A stretch of 14,617 nucleotides of DNA, from NCBI GenBank assembly GCA_964500645.1, contig CAZCOH010000039.1:1-14617 (forward strand), read 5' to 3'. Positions 1 to 7,478 of the stretch are shown here, piece after piece. Position numbers and translations under genes: made by a program. The notes beneath the pieces are model-generated. The model saw only the letters and a program-made list of their open reading frames with translations, made no database searches and was not told where the DNA came from. Source of the stretch: CAYFIW01 sp964500645. GTDB taxonomy: Bacteria > Chloroflexota > Dehalococcoidia > Lucifugimonadales > UBA826. Position 1 is the first letter of the stretch. Each line of letters opens with the position of its first letter.

Positions 1-66
1 GGTCTCACCCGGAAACAAAACGGTGTTTAAAGGGAAAATAGGTAATTCTTGAGTTTCTACATCCAT
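1..66 (-). CDS. LON substrate-binding domain protein, 5' part only (runs off the left edge)
   Basis: Only the first 22 codons are inside the window, read leftward from ATG at 66-64. The peptide contains LPIFPLNTVLFPGE, the characteristic opening strand of the LON N-terminal (substrate-binding) domain. The full gene could be a stand-alone LON-domain protein of about 200 residues or a full-length Lon protease; both start this way and the rest is not visible. A short acidic lead (MDVETQE) comes before the motif, as is usual. There is no strong Shine-Dalgarno sequence. It is divergent from xdhC, with 181 bases between the starts. Confidence 0.8.
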   Translation of the reverse strand, partial: MDVETQELPIFPLNTVLFPGET

Positions 67-106
67 GATTTAAGGGCCTGTTATGGTTCTTGATATGGTA
101 CCTATG

Positions 107-136
107 AGTATAGTTAAAATTGTCAGTAGTTTACAA
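107..136 (-). promoter_or_regulatory. Candidate sigma-70-type promoter for the LON-domain gene
   Basis: On the minus strand there is TTGTAA (131-136), an 18-base spacer and TATACT (107-112). The predicted transcript start lies about 35 bases before the LON ATG. The match is 4/6 at -35 and 5/6 at -10. The rest of the 67-247 gap must also hold the xdhC promoter. The best plus-strand candidate there is TTGATA (175-180) with GATAAC (197-202), 16 bases apart, which is weak. Confidence 0.35.
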
Positions 137-247
137 TTTAATAAGAAAATAGTTCTAGCGAATATCTGCTCGCATTGATAGTGACTCAATTACTTTGATA
201 ACCTTACAGTTACTTTTACGCTTTCATAGCCTTATGGGAAGAGGAAT

Positions 248-1396
248 ATGCACGAAGTTTTTAACGAAGCCGTCAATAAATTAGAGCAAGGAGAGCAGGT
301 AGTTGTTGCGACCGTTATAAAGACGAAAGGTTCAACTCCGCAGAAGCCGGGAGCTAAGCTTTTAGTAAAGCAAGACGGAACTGGAACAGGTACCCTGGGT
401 GGAGGATGTGTTGAAGGCGATATTTGGTTTGCGGCAAAGCAACTTATGCAGCGTGGAGGTAATACAGAGTATCGAGAATACGAGTTAAACGAAGAACTAG
501 CTGCCGAGGATGGATTAGTATGTGGAGGTACCATGTACTTCCTTATTGATCCAATATATGAACCTGGAGATTATCTTCCTTATGCGAAGGAAATTGATGA
601 TGCTTACAGTGGAAAGGGAGCTGTTGCTCTTGCAACCGTTATAAAGTCTGATGAAGAGGGGAATTCCAAAATTGGGGATAAACTCTTCATTAGGGAAAAT
701 GGAGACCGTGAAGGGACGTTGGGTAATCCGAAATTAGATCAGGATGCTGCAAACAGAGCATTCGACTTGATGATTCACGGAAGGAATGACTATGTTATTA
801 CAGAAAGTGGAGCAGAATACTTTGTTGAGGCCTACACCACCCCTCCTCAATTGGTCATATGCGGTGGGGGACATGTTGCCAAGGCAATAGCCGCACTCGC
901 TAAGCCGTTGGAATTTCGACTTTTCATAACAGATGATAGAGAGGAATTTGCCAACAAAGAAAGATTCCCGGAGGCTGATATAGTAATTTCTGAGAAGCCT
1001 GAAAGTGCTTTGCCCAAGTTGCCCATAAACCCTAATACTTTTATCGTGGTTGCCACTCGCGGTCATAGATATGACAATAGTGCATTATTGGCAGCTGCAA
1101 ATACGCCGGCTAGATATGTAGGTCTTATGGGTAGCAAACGAAAAACGATATTGATTTACGAGGACCTTGTACGCATCGGTTTAAATATTGATCGCCTGAG
1201 AGAAATAAGATCTCCCATAGGATTGGACATTAGAGCGAGGACACCAGAGGAAATCGCAGTTAGTATAATATCCGAGATTCTTATGTTTAGACTTGGTGGC
1301 ACAGGTATGCCCATGAAGCTAGAAGAAAAACAACTTTTGAGAATAATTGATAAAGTGGCAAAAGAGACTGATTCGCCGGCAATTTCAGTTGGTTGA
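248..1396 (+). CDS. xdhC: XdhC/CoxI family molybdoenzyme maturation protein
   Basis: XdhC-family proteins bind molybdenum cofactor and help its sulfuration and insertion into xanthine-dehydrogenase-type hydroxylases (XDH, CO dehydrogenase and relatives) in the cytoplasm. The 382-residue protein has the XdhC/CoxI domain at the N-terminus (about 5-100), with GSTPQKPGAKLLV at 28-40 and LGGGCVEGDI at 50-59. The C-terminal Rossmann-like XdhC_C domain (about 200-345) has LVICGGGHVAKAIAALA at 202-218, VGLMGSKRK at 291-299 and SPIGLDIRARTPEEIAVSI at 322-340. All of these are hallmarks of full-length XdhC, and the length is normal. The start is the ATG behind a clear GGAAGAGG ribosome site. mocA follows after 15 bases in the same direction, so the two are probably one operon. 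No molybdohydroxylase subunit gene lies in the window, so the client enzyme is unknown. The first Cys-containing loop (C54) and the second (C92, in LVCGGTM) are both present. Confidence 0.93.
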   Translation: MHEVFNEAVNKLEQGEQVVVATVIKTKGSTPQKPGAKLLVKQDGTGTGTLGGGCVEGDIWFAAKQLMQRGGNTEYREYELNEELAAEDGLVCGGTMYFLIDPIYEPGDYLPYAKEIDDAYSGKGAVALATVIKSDEEGNSKIGDKLFIRENGDREGTLGNPKLDQDAANRAFDLMIHGRNDYVITESGAEYFVEAYTTPPQLVICGGGHVAKAIAALAKPLEFRLFITDDREEFANKERFPEADIVISEKPESALPKLPINPNTFIVVATRGHRYDNSALLAAANTPARYVGLMGSKRKTILIYEDLVRIGLNIDRLREIRSPIGLDIRARTPEEIAVSIISEILMFRLGGTGMPMKLEEKQLLRIIDKVAKETDSPAISVG

Positions 1397-1411
1397 TCCG
1401 ATCGAAATAAG

Positions 1412-2005
1412 TTGATATTCACGGGGATACTCACGGCTGCAGGTTATTCCAGCAGGATGGGGGCATTAAAGGCTCTTTTACCCTGGAAAGGAATGACCTT
1501 GGTAAGATACCAGGTGACTATATTAAAGCAGGGTGGGTGTGATGAAATTGTGGTAGTAACTGGTCATAGGTCCGAAGATATACAGGCTGAACTATTTGAT
1601 TTGGAAGTTTCGTTTGTTGAGAATCCGGATTATCAAAGTGGAAGAGTTTCTTCTGTGAAAGAGGGGATAAAATCTTCGAGTGTAGATACAAACTCTTTTG
1701 TATTGCTTGCAGTTGACCAGCCCCGTACCTCCGATATTATCAATTCACTGATTAATTCCCATGCTGCAACAGATCCAATTGTTACTTCTCCTAGGTTTAA
1801 CTCTAAAGGTGGGCATCCAGTTGTGTTTTCTTCATCAATTAAGGCCGAAATCTTGTCTATTACTGAGGAAACCGAAGGCCTTAGAAGTGTGTTTGATAAA
1901 TATCGTGATCAAATGAATCAAGTTCATTTTGAAGATCCCATAGTAAAGTTAGATTTAAATACGTATGAAGATTATGAAAATGCAAGAGCAACATACGGAA
2001 CTTGA
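1412..2005 (+). CDS. mocA: MobA-like NTP transferase, MocA type (molybdenum cofactor cytidylyltransferase-like)
   Basis: This is a 197-residue nucleotidyltransferase of the MobA-like NTP transferase family. MocA members transfer CMP from CTP to molybdopterin-Mo to make the cytosine dinucleotide cofactor of XDH/CODH-type enzymes. Visible motifs are the nucleotide-binding loop LTAAGYSSRMGALKALLPW (7-25), DQP (102-104) for metal/nucleotide binding, GGHP (133-136), typical of MocA rather than MobA, and DLNTYEDYE (181-189). The start is TTG at 1412. An in-frame stop (1394-1396, also the xdhC stop) excludes any longer form, and the next ATG would delete part of the nucleotide-binding loop. The ribosome site is weak, which fits translation coupled to xdhC 15 bases upstream. 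Pairing with XdhC supports the MocA assignment over other NTP transferases. It ends nine bases from the convergent ABC-F gene. Confidence 0.85.
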   Translation: MIFTGILTAAGYSSRMGALKALLPWKGMTLVRYQVTILKQGGCDEIVVVTGHRSEDIQAELFDLEVSFVENPDYQSGRVSSVKEGIKSSSVDTNSFVLLAVDQPRTSDIINSLINSHAATDPIVTSPRFNSKGGHPVVFSSSIKAEILSITEETEGLRSVFDKYRDQMNQVHFEDPIVKLDLNTYEDYENARATYGT

Positions 2006-2014
2006 TAATTTTTT

Positions 2015-3901
2015 CTAGTTAACCCAGGAAGACAGAGTTTTCTCCATCTTAGAAGTCAGACTGGCGTGTTTTTCTCCAAGTTCTATTATACGGTCTAGGT
2101 CTCCTGAATTTGATGCTTCGTCGAGTTTTTGCTCAATTTCTTTAATCTCATTTTCTAATGCTTCTATTGATTCTGATATATCTACAGAAGGGACCTTAAC
2201 AGATTTACTTTTTTTCTTTTGTTGAAGATTCTTTTTGGCTGATTTCTTTATTGGAAGTTCTATTTTTTGATCTATTTTTCGATTAATAGATGTGTTTTTT
2301 TTGTTTGATTCCAACCATTCGTCATATGTGCCTTCGAATTCGCGGATTTGGCCACCGTCAACGAACCATAGATTGTCAGCTAATAGAGATATTAGATGCC
2401 GGTCATGTGACACAAATATTACAGATCCATCAAAGTCCTGCAGCATGGCTTCCAGTGCTTCACGACTAGGAATGTCAAGATGAGTTGTGGGTTCATCCAG
2501 AATCAATACATTGGGTTCTGTTATTAGTAATCTAGCAAGGGATAATCTGCCTCTTTCACCCCCACTAAGGGATTTTACTTGTTCAAAAATTTCTTCCCCT
2601 TTGAACAAGAATCTTGCTAAAAAGCTTCTAGCCTCCCCTATGGATAGATTTTTTATTTGTAGTAAAGCTTCCATGACTGTTAAATTTTCGGGAATTTCGT
2701 CAGAGCCCTGCCGGAAATATCCGGTTTTTACGTTGTGGCCTAGAGAGACGCTACCTTTTATGGCCGGTATTTCTCCCAGTATCGTTTTTAAGAGTGTGGT
2801 TTTACCGATTCCATTACTTCCGATAATAGCAGTAGTAGTTTCTTTTTGAATTTCATAATCAGGCACGTTGAATAGATTTACAATTTTGCCTTCATGCTCG
2901 TAACCTACGCTCAGGTCCATGGTTTTAATGACGGTCTGCCCAGTTCTACTGGCTGAGACAGAGGAAATATGCACTTTTTCGTCAGAGGTCGGAGCCTCTA
3001 CGCGTTCTATTCGGGATAATTTTCTTGCACGTCCCCTTGCTTCTTTTGATCTTTGTCCTGCGTGATATCGCGCAATAAAATATTCTTCTCTTCTTATATG
3101 ATCTTGTTGTTTTTGATATTCCTTTTCATGCCGAATTATTTCTTCCTGTTTTAGAAGTCTGTATTTGGAAAAATTGCCTGGATATGACTTCAATTTGCAG
3201 TCATCTATTTCCCATATCTCTCTAACAACCCTGTCCAAGAAATATCTGTCATGGGAAACCACTATAAATGCGCAAGGGAAGTGTGATAGGAAATCTTCCA
3301 ACCATTCAAGTCCTTTAAAATCCAAATAATTGGTAGGCTCATCCAAAATCAATAGGTCGGGTTCTCCCAAAAGAGCTGAGGCTAATGCTGCTCGTGTTCG
3401 TTCTCCCCCGCTTGCATCCTCCAGAGGTGTGTTTAAAACTTCTTCACTTAAACCAACTCCTTGGACGACTCTTTCCATACGGTTTTGGTAGTCATACCCG
3501 CCCATGGACTCATATTTGTCTAACAAAGTGGAATACCGTTGTTCAGAACGTTTTCTTGCTGCCCCTTCAGTCTGTTCTATTTCTAGAGCACTTATTGTTA
3601 ACTCACTTTCTAACTTAATAAGTTCAGAGAATCCACTCATGATTTGGTCTTTTATAGTTCCCTTTCCGGCGTCCATCGCTGTTTGCGGCACATATCCGAT
3701 ACGTACATGCTCTGGAAGGAATATTTCCCCTTTGTCGTAATCTTGTTTTCCGAGAAGTACGCGGATAAGGGATGTTTTACCGCTACCATTGGGTCCTACT
3801 ATTCCGATTCTTGCTCTTTCATTAACTTGAAGAGTGACGTCAGAAAATATTTCTATTTCTGCATAATGCAGACTTAGATGTGATGCACCTATTACAGTCA
3901 T
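2015..3901 (-). CDS. ABC-F family ATP-binding protein (ribosome-associated, Uup/EttA-like)
   Basis: This 628-residue soluble protein has two ABC ATPase domains and no membrane segment, which is the ABC-F layout. Family members act on the ribosome (translation regulation, or rescue from antibiotics or stalled peptides) rather than in transport. Domain 1 has Walker A GPNGSGKTS (36-44), signature ASGGERTR (163-170), Walker B LLILDEPT (183-190) and H-loop SHDRY. A charged helical insertion (about 90-145) resembles the family arm. The linker (about 235-315) is rich in Arg, Lys and Glu and matches the P-site-tRNA-interaction segment. Domain 2 has GSNGIGKTT (361-369), LSGGERGR (445-452), LILDEPTTHLD (466-476) and SHDRH. 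The C-terminus has a Lys-rich stretch (about 545-570) and then a predicted coiled coil (about 575-622), as in Uup. The start ATG follows AAGG at five bases. Which subfamily, and whether it confers resistance, cannot be decided by eye. Confidence 0.93.
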   Translation of the reverse strand: MTVIGASHLSLHYAEIEIFSDVTLQVNERARIGIVGPNGSGKTSLIRVLLGKQDYDKGEIFLPEHVRIGYVPQTAMDAGKGTIKDQIMSGFSELIKLESELTISALEIEQTEGAARKRSEQRYSTLLDKYESMGGYDYQNRMERVVQGVGLSEEVLNTPLEDASGGERTRAALASALLGEPDLLILDEPTNYLDFKGLEWLEDFLSHFPCAFIVVSHDRYFLDRVVREIWEIDDCKLKSYPGNFSKYRLLKQEEIIRHEKEYQKQQDHIRREEYFIARYHAGQRSKEARGRARKLSRIERVEAPTSDEKVHISSVSASRTGQTVIKTMDLSVGYEHEGKIVNLFNVPDYEIQKETTTAIIGSNGIGKTTLLKTILGEIPAIKGSVSLGHNVKTGYFRQGSDEIPENLTVMEALLQIKNLSIGEARSFLARFLFKGEEIFEQVKSLSGGERGRLSLARLLITEPNVLILDEPTTHLDIPSREALEAMLQDFDGSVIFVSHDRHLISLLADNLWFVDGGQIREFEGTYDEWLESNKKNTSINRKIDQKIELPIKKSAKKNLQQKKKSKSVKVPSVDISESIEALENEIKEIEQKLDEASNSGDLDRIIELGEKHASLTSKMEKTLSSWVN

Positions 3902-3929
3902 ATAGACCTTAATCCATAGTTTTTTTAAA

Positions 3930-3959
3930 ATTATGCGTTAATGTTAGCAAACTAGTCTT
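3930..3959 (-). promoter_or_regulatory. Weak candidate promoter for the ABC-F gene
   Basis: On the minus strand CATAAT (3930-3935) lies 18 bases from AAGACT (3954-3959). The -10 is good, but the -35 matches at only three positions. The predicted leader is about 20 bases. The two promoter candidates in the 118-base gap 3902-4019 lie close together, back to back. Confidence 0.25.
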
Positions 3960-3992
3960 GGTTTTTTAATGGAGGCTTTTTTAAGACTAAAA

Positions 3993-3998
3993 TATAAT
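3993..3998 (+). promoter_or_regulatory. Perfect -10 box (TATAAT) ahead of the small membrane-protein ORF
   Basis: A consensus TATAAT reads toward the 65-codon ORF and would give a leader of about 15 bases. No convincing -35 hexamer sits 16-18 bases upstream, so this rests on the -10 alone. It is in an AT-rich gap where such a match could be chance. Confidence 0.3.
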
Positions 3999-4019
3999 TC
4001 TACGGTGTGGGCTAGTTAA

Positions 4020-4217
4020 ATGAAATTTTTACTTGTATCAATATTGCATCATTCCGAACCTGTTGATCCCGAGCTGATGACTTGGGTACTAAACATGTTT
4101 AAACAAATATTTAATTTGAGTCCATGGCATTTTGCGATTATCGTAGCGTTTGTGGTTTTAGCTATACCAATAGGACTATTTTTGTCGAAACACATTTTTG
4201 GATATACAGACGAATGA
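4020..4217 (+). CDS. Small single-span membrane protein, function unknown
   Basis: This 65-codon ORF is not a shadow of any larger gene and fills the gap between the ABC-F start and the pspAB end. The protein has a polar N-terminal half with a short amphipathic stretch (about 20-33). A strongly hydrophobic segment follows (about 36-56, FAIIVAFVVLAIPIGLFL), then a short tail KHIFGYTDE. That suggests one transmembrane helix. An in-frame TAA lies directly before the ATG, so 4020 is the earliest possible start; ATG at 4077 is an alternative. There is no clear ribosome site, but a TATAAT lies 22 bases upstream of the start. It is convergent with pspAB, with 25 bases between them. I do not recognise the family. 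Its position beside pspAB–htpX could mean a membrane-stress role, but that is only neighbourhood. Confidence 0.5.
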   Translation: MKFLLVSILHHSEPVDPELMTWVLNMFKQIFNLSPWHFAIIVAFVVLAIPIGLFLSKHIFGYTDE

Positions 4218-4242
4218 TTATTCCATGAAAATTCTCACTGAA

Positions 4243-4824
4243 TTAAAATGGAGCATTCCAAAGAGGATACCAGTTGGTCGGTGGTTCCACGGGTATACCA
4301 TTCTGTGTGAAATGACTTGATAATTCCATTTCCAATTCATAGTTTCTTGTATTTTTCCCGTTGGGGATGAACGGATAAAATTTGGAAGTTCTGTAATTAC
4401 ATATCCAATAAGAATTTTCTCCGTTGTAGTCACCTTTGAATACAGCTGCAATCATTTGGGATCCAAGACCTTCTGATGATATGGATTTACTGAGTTCATT
4501 TATGATTCCGATTAAATTTCTAAAATCTGGGTGATTCATGATGATCCATTGGGTACCATGATCATCTTTAAAGCAGCGGCCCTGAATCAGACTATTTTCC
4601 TCATGTTGATCGATAAATTTTGAGACAAACGTATCAGTGGTTTTAAAAAAGATATCTTCATTGGGACTTAGTAATAACCCTGCTGTACTACTGGCACTGA
4701 CCCTTGTTTGTGTATCCGGATGGGATACGAGGCGAAAAATAGAGCTTAATATGTCAGATTCATTATCGTTTGAAATGGGTTTTGGGTTTTTGGAGGTGCC
4801 AAATATTGATTTAAGAAATCCCAT
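4243..4824 (-). CDS. pspAB: PspA-associated protein PspAB family
   Basis: This 193-residue soluble protein has no signal peptide or membrane segment. I recognise the PspAB family from its overall pattern: an N-terminal MGFLKSIFG, a central DDHGTQWIIMNHPDFRNLI (107-125, compare the DEYGYTW…DPDF block of the family), GLGSQMIAAVF (139-149), CNYRTSKFYPFIP (162-174), and the near-invariant end NWYPLWNAPF (184-193, RWFPLWGAP in other members). PspAB is named for genomic association with PspA, the membrane-stress protein; its biochemical activity is not established. It follows htpX by 12 bases on the same strand, a pairing known for this family, so the two are probably cotranscribed. No pspA gene is present in the window. 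The ribosome site is weak, again consistent with coupling to htpX. Confidence 0.8.
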   Translation of the reverse strand: MGFLKSIFGTSKNPKPISNDNESDILSSIFRLVSHPDTQTRVSASSTAGLLLSPNEDIFFKTTDTFVSKFIDQHEENSLIQGRCFKDDHGTQWIIMNHPDFRNLIGIINELSKSISSEGLGSQMIAAVFKGDYNGENSYWICNYRTSKFYPFIPNGKNTRNYELEMELSSHFTQNGIPVEPPTNWYPLWNAPF

Positions 4825-4836
4825 TTCACTTAGCCG

Positions 4837-5766
4837 TTACTTGAACACATGCCAATTTTCCTGATGCATTTGAGTCAGTTTGGCAACCCTATCATCTGTT
4901 GAGGGATGACTTGAAAGCATCGAAGCTATAGATTTTCCCTGTAGTGCTGGGATTATAAAAAACGCGTTAGCATGTTCCACTGTTCTAAGGTCTTTTTCGG
5001 GTATTTGGGCTATTTGACCACTTATTTTTTTAAGGGCCGAAGCTAAAGCCAACGGATTACCAGTAATTATGGCTCCTGTCCTGTCAGCCGCAAATTCTCT
5101 GTATCGAGATAATGCCATAGTAAGGATCTGGCTCACGAAGTAGATGACTATTATCCCCACATATACAGCTAGCATAATCATCATTGCATTTCCTCCACCC
5201 TCTCTTCTATGCCCTCCGAAACCTCCGAACAGACTCATCCAGAACATCATTTGCATCAAAAATCCGGCTATAACGATTATCAGGCTTGCCCATGTCATCA
5301 CAGCAACGTCTCGGTTTTTAACGTGGGCTAATTCATGTCCGAGAACCCCTTCTAATTCCTCATCGTTGAGTCGTTTCAACAATCCCGTTGTCACAGCAAT
5401 AGTGGCGTGTTTAGGGCTTCTGCCCGTTGCAAATGCGTTTGGTGCATCAATGTCCATTAGTGCAATTTTTTTTGGTTTGGGAATACCACTTTGAACTGCT
5501 AAATTTTCTACCATTGCATGTAATTCAGGATATTCTTCTTGAGTGGTTACTTTTGCTCGTGTGGTGGCAAGAACCAGTCTATCTGAGAAAAAATATTGGA
5601 AGAACACCATACCGATGCCGAATATCAACACAAACATTACAGGCAGACCTGAAATTAGTAGGATTCCAAAGAATACGATATAAACCAGGAAAAGAAGGAA
5701 TCCAGTAAAAAACATCCGTAGAGTCAGACCACCGTCTTTACTTATATTGGCCGGTTGACTAGACAT
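4837..5766 (-). CDS. htpX: Membrane zinc metalloprotease HtpX (M48B)
   Basis: HtpX is an inner-membrane zinc protease that degrades damaged or misassembled membrane proteins. The 309-residue sequence is of normal length. Two N-terminal membrane helices (about 17-40 and 43-60) precede the catalytic region. The zinc motif HELAH is at 144-148 within GVLGHELAHVKNRDVAVMTW (140-159). The third zinc ligand is E224 in RYREFAADRTGA (221-232). Two further hydrophobic segments lie at about 156-178 and 194-216, separated by a Gly/Arg-rich loop (GGFGGHRREGGGN). FATGRSPKHATIAVTTGLL (112-130) is also typical. The ATG is preceded by AAAGGA at five bases. It is the first gene of a likely two-gene unit with pspAB, which suggests a membrane-protein quality-control job. 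Confidence 0.96.
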   Translation of the reverse strand: MSSQPANISKDGGLTLRMFFTGFLLFLVYIVFFGILLISGLPVMFVLIFGIGMVFFQYFFSDRLVLATTRAKVTTQEEYPELHAMVENLAVQSGIPKPKKIALMDIDAPNAFATGRSPKHATIAVTTGLLKRLNDEELEGVLGHELAHVKNRDVAVMTWASLIIVIAGFLMQMMFWMSLFGGFGGHRREGGGNAMMIMLAVYVGIIVIYFVSQILTMALSRYREFAADRTGAIITGNPLALASALKKISGQIAQIPEKDLRTVEHANAFFIIPALQGKSIASMLSSHPSTDDRVAKLTQMHQENWHVFK

Positions 5767-5810
5767 TAAAATCCTTTAACAAGTCTATTTAGAAATCAAA
5801 TCACTGGGAA

Positions 5811-5816
5811 ATTATA
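5811..5816 (-). promoter_or_regulatory. Candidate -10 box for htpX
   Basis: The minus strand reads TATAAT here, about 45 bases upstream of the htpX ATG. The plus strand of the same spot reads TATACT (5813-5818), pointing toward holB, so one AT-rich core could serve both divergent genes. Neither direction has a good -35 hexamer. The 120-base gap 5767-5886 holds nothing else I can identify. Confidence 0.3.
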
Positions 5817-5886
5817 CTATCCCATTTAGATTAAATGTTATTCTCTTTTCATCTATCGAAAAGAAACCTTAATGAGCTTATAGATT

Positions 5887-6915
5887 ATGTGGAAAGCGTT
5901 GGGCCATGAAAAAAGCATAGACATTATTTCCAGAGGGATAGCATCAGGCCGTCTATCTCATGCTTATCTTATAACAGGTGTAGAGGGTATAGGTAAGACC
6001 ACTTTGGCCATTGATATTGCCTGCGTAGTAAATTGCCCGAATCAATCTGTTAAAAATGAGGCCTGTGGCTTGTGTTCTCAATGCATGAGAATATTGTCAA
6101 AGAATCATACTGATCTGTTTATTTATGACTTAGAGCCTAGAACTGACGACACCCAATTTTTGTCTTCGTCGGTAACTATGGAACAGTTGCGAGAAGATTT
6201 TCTGAAGCAAATTTATCGTAAACCTTTTGAGGGAATGAAACGCGTTTTTATTATTAATTCTGTTGATAGAATGAGGGCAGAGCAATCGAATCTACTTTTG
6301 AAAACCCTGGAGGAACCTCCTGAAGACGCAATAATAATTTTGATGGCTGAAAATATAGAGGCTGTCATAGAGACTATAGTTTCAAGGTGTCAGGTTTTAA
6401 ATTTGAAACACGTTGAACTGGAAGTTGTGAGAAATTATTTAAAACAATTCGGAGATATTTCCACTGATGATCTAGAAAATATTGCCAGACTTGCTAGAGG
6501 TAGAATTGGATGGGCACACCAATCAGCAACTGATCCCCAATTTTTAAATGAAACTATATTGTCATTAGACAAGGTGGCTAATCTAGCATTTGCAACCTTA
6601 GAGGAAAGGTTTAGTTATGCGAGAGAACTCGCATCAAGGTTTAGGAAAGATAGAAGAATAGGATATGGCGACATAGATAACATGCTGACTTGGTGGAGAG
6701 ACCTTCTGATGGTTTGTAGTAATCAGGAGGAGTATGTGATCAATCTATTGCATATCGATAAATTCAGAAAAATTTCTCGCCATCTAACATCATTGCAGGT
6801 AGCTAATTCAATATTTGAGATCAGAGGGGCTTTTAAAAGCCTTCATAAAAATGTTAGCCCTGGGTTAGTTTATGACAATCTGATGTTGAAATTGCCGACT
6901 GTACCCAGTCAGTAA
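5887..6915 (+). CDS. holB: DNA polymerase III delta' subunit (clamp loader)
   Basis: The delta' subunit is the stator of the clamp loader that puts the beta sliding clamp on DNA. The 342-residue protein starts like the family (MWKALGHEKSIDIISRGI), followed by LSHAYLITGVEGIGKTTLA with Walker A at 31-39. A four-Cys zinc module is formed by C50, C60, C63 and C66. NLLLKTLEEPP (135-145) and the sensor-1 motif SRC (166-168) follow. Delta' is often ATPase-inactive, but here the Walker A is intact (GIGKTT), as in many non-proteobacterial members, so this could equally be called a DnaX-like delta'. The C-terminal third is a poorly conserved helical collar domain. A TAG lies two codons before the ATG, so the start cannot move upstream. 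No good ribosome site is visible. It is divergent from htpX and convergent with the HNH gene. Confidence 0.9.
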   Translation: MWKALGHEKSIDIISRGIASGRLSHAYLITGVEGIGKTTLAIDIACVVNCPNQSVKNEACGLCSQCMRILSKNHTDLFIYDLEPRTDDTQFLSSSVTMEQLREDFLKQIYRKPFEGMKRVFIINSVDRMRAEQSNLLLKTLEEPPEDAIIILMAENIEAVIETIVSRCQVLNLKHVELEVVRNYLKQFGDISTDDLENIARLARGRIGWAHQSATDPQFLNETILSLDKVANLAFATLEERFSYARELASRFRKDRRIGYGDIDNMLTWWRDLLMVCSNQEEYVINLLHIDKFRKISRHLTSLQVANSIFEIRGAFKSLHKNVSPGLVYDNLMLKLPTVPSQ

Positions 6916-6930
6916 TCGAACTGATGTTTT

Positions 6931-6949
6931 AGGAGGATAAGTGGCCTAA
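6931..6949 (+). other. Perfect Shine-Dalgarno followed by a two-codon ORF (GTG GCC TAA)
   Basis: AGGAGG at 6931-6936, spaced four bases from GTG at 6941, is the strongest plus-strand ribosome site seen in the window, yet the frame stops after two codons. It lies 16 bases past the holB stop and just touches the 3' end of the HNH gene. It may be the remnant of a lost gene that once followed holB, or chance. Confidence 0.3.
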
Positions 6950-7470
6950 TTTTCCCATGGGATGAATGGTCGCCATTCCTCATTAAGTTTACGATGATAG
7001 AAAAGATAATATGGATTTGGTCGAGGTGCCGTCGGTTCGTTTTTTAGTTGCATTCTTACTTCAGTTAGAGTGAATCCTGCTTTTCTATGGTTGCATCCGG
7101 CACATGCACTAGCGACATTTTCCCAGGTGTGTTTTCCACCTTTTGATCGGGGAATTATGTGATCTATAGTCAGTTTTTTTGTTCCTATTCCACAGTATTG
7201 GCATGTGAAGTTATCCCGGTAGAATATTGCTTGGCGAGAAATACGCCGACTGACCAGAGGTTTCTTGACCATGTAAAAGAGCCTTACAACTGAAGGGAGC
7301 GGTAATGTAGCTGATGAACTTTTAATTTCTCCAAGCCCGTTTACGATAGATTCAGCTTTCCCACGGCCCATGAGAACAATCGCTCTTCTAGCACTGCATA
7401 TATTTAATGGCTGATAATTTTGATTTAGTACTAAAACTGGAGCTTCAATACTTTTCGATATCGATACCAT
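6946..7470 (-). CDS. HNH endonuclease family protein
   Basis: This 174-residue protein has a C-terminal HNH nuclease domain. A zinc site is formed by C90-x2-C93 (FTCQYCG) and C123-x2-C126 (CAGCNHRK). The catalytic core is TIDHIIPRSKGG (101-112) with D103/H104, ENVASAC (117-123) with N118, and H128. The N-terminal segment APVLVLNQNYQPLNICSARRA (10-30) is the conserved lead found in a widespread chromosomal HNH family of actinobacteria, cyanobacteria and Chloroflexota; its physiological role is not established. It is not obviously an intron or intein nuclease, as nothing around it is interrupted. It begins eight bases after the cvpA stop, and its AGGGGAG ribosome site overlaps that stop, so the two genes are probably coupled. 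Confidence 0.9.
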   Translation of the reverse strand: MVSISKSIEAPVLVLNQNYQPLNICSARRAIVLMGRGKAESIVNGLGEIKSSSATLPLPSVVRLFYMVKKPLVSRRISRQAIFYRDNFTCQYCGIGTKKLTIDHIIPRSKGGKHTWENVASACAGCNHRKAGFTLTEVRMQLKNEPTAPRPNPYYLFYHRKLNEEWRPFIPWEN

Positions 7471-7478
7471 ATGCTCCC

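Noticed and set aside
734..1066. Open frames on the minus strand inside xdhC
   Set aside because: They are antisense to a clearly recognised XdhC protein with all family motifs, have no ribosome site that stands out and show no recognisable domain.
6954..6963. Ten-base palindrome TCCCATGGGA near the holB/HNH convergence
   Set aside because: It lies within the last codons of the HNH gene, has no loop or T-run and is easily explained by coding sequence.
6946..7470. HNH nuclease as part of a mobile or defence element
   Set aside because: The N-terminal lead matches a common chromosomal HNH family, it is coupled to cvpA, and there are no repeats, integrase, methylase or interrupted gene nearby.
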